Made by a program: the position numbers and the translations under genes | The notes under the pieces: model-generated | Told to the model about the DNA's origin: nothing | The model's input: only the letters and a program-made list of their open reading frames with translations | Databases searched by the model: none | In this document: positions 20,294 to 20,456 of the stretch, one piece after another | Position numbering within the stretch: the stretch's first letter is position 1 | Layout: each line of letters begins with the position of its first letter | IMG/VR virus record: IMGVR_UViG_3300027486_000247 | Span: 1 to 20,456 of that record | DNA from: a virus | Length of the DNA: 20,456 nucleotides | Strand: one strand, 5' to 3'

Positions 20294-20456
20294 CTGACAC
20301 AGAACAAAAGCTGCGCGAGGCTTTCGAGTCTCGCATGACGGATAACGGCAAGTGGCCGCGAGCAATCGAAAAGGCTCGCAGCGGATGCTACTTGCTCGCC
20401 CAAACTGAAAACGCATGGGCTGAGTGGCAGGCTTGTGCCGAAGCCCTCTCCCTGCC
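20290..20456 (+). CDS. Partial hypothetical phage protein
   Basis: ATG at 20290 overlapping the previous stop (ATGA); 55 complete codons are visible and the rest lies outside the window. The sequence begins MTDTEQKLREAFESRMTDNG and continues KWPRAIEKARSGCYLLAQTENAWAEWQACAEAL, a helical, charged pattern seen in small early phage proteins of unknown function. The coding call rests on the overlap with the operon and the open frame. Confidence 0.6.
   Translation, partial: MTDTEQKLREAFESRMTDNGKWPRAIEKARSGCYLLAQTENAWAEWQACAEALSL

Noticed and set aside
1-20456. CRISPR array, integrase, toxin-antitoxin pair or insertion sequence
   Set aside because: No regular repeat-spacer pattern, recombinase motif, toxin family motif or terminal inverted repeats with transposase were seen anywhere in the window.

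Overview
The window looks like part of a tailed-phage genome, either a free phage or a prophage. It combines a terminase pair, a portal of the short-tailed-phage (podovirus) type, tail-associated enzymes, a primase-helicase, a family A DNA polymerase and many tightly packed small genes. No bacterial housekeeping gene, rRNA, tRNA, integrase or lysis gene is visible. The base composition is GC-rich. That would fit a phage of a high-GC proteobacterium, possibly a betaproteobacterium, but the sequence alone does not settle the host.

Layout: two divergent gene blocks meet at about 12980-13130. Leftward (minus strand), in reading order: a tiny membrane protein, a YdaS/Cro-like regulator with a cysteine cluster, a small methyltransferase-like protein, a short RNA-like element with its own promoter, a 104-aa unknown, a primase-helicase, a 270-bp repeat-rich non-coding region, a small HTH protein, TerS, TerL, a small linker protein, the portal, and then host-recognition proteins: an adaptor + LamG-like + SGNH esterase protein, a second protein with the same adaptor, a clan GH-A glycosidase and a partial structural protein. 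Rightward (plus strand): two small unknowns, a DUF2800 RecB-like nuclease, an Enc34-type single-strand binding protein, a 265-bp highly structured leader, DNA polymerase A, a 91-aa unknown, a terminator, and then a second cluster with a zinc-knuckle membrane protein, an HNH homing endonuclease, a VRR-NUC nuclease, an HTH protein, a zinc-ribbon protein, a membrane protein and a partial gene.

How the parts work together: the rightward block supplies polymerase, SSB and nucleases for replication and recombination. The primase-helicase sits in the leftward block just upstream of the packaging genes. Five copies of a 16-bp motif (consensus TWWASSRTSTGCTAMA, overlapping an extended -10 of the TGCTACAgT type) sit upstream of genes in both blocks, always pointing towards the downstream gene, so they probably form one phage promoter family.

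The most unusual features are non-coding. They are a promoter followed directly by a three-way-junction RNA with a U-tract (11719-11839, minus strand), a structured region upstream of the polymerase gene (15726-15990), and an array of GCAAC/GTTGC repeats with an interrupted cruciform, flanked by three AT-rich palindromic boxes, upstream of the terminase genes (9142-9404). RNA and DNA structures were paired by hand; no folding energy or homology search was run.
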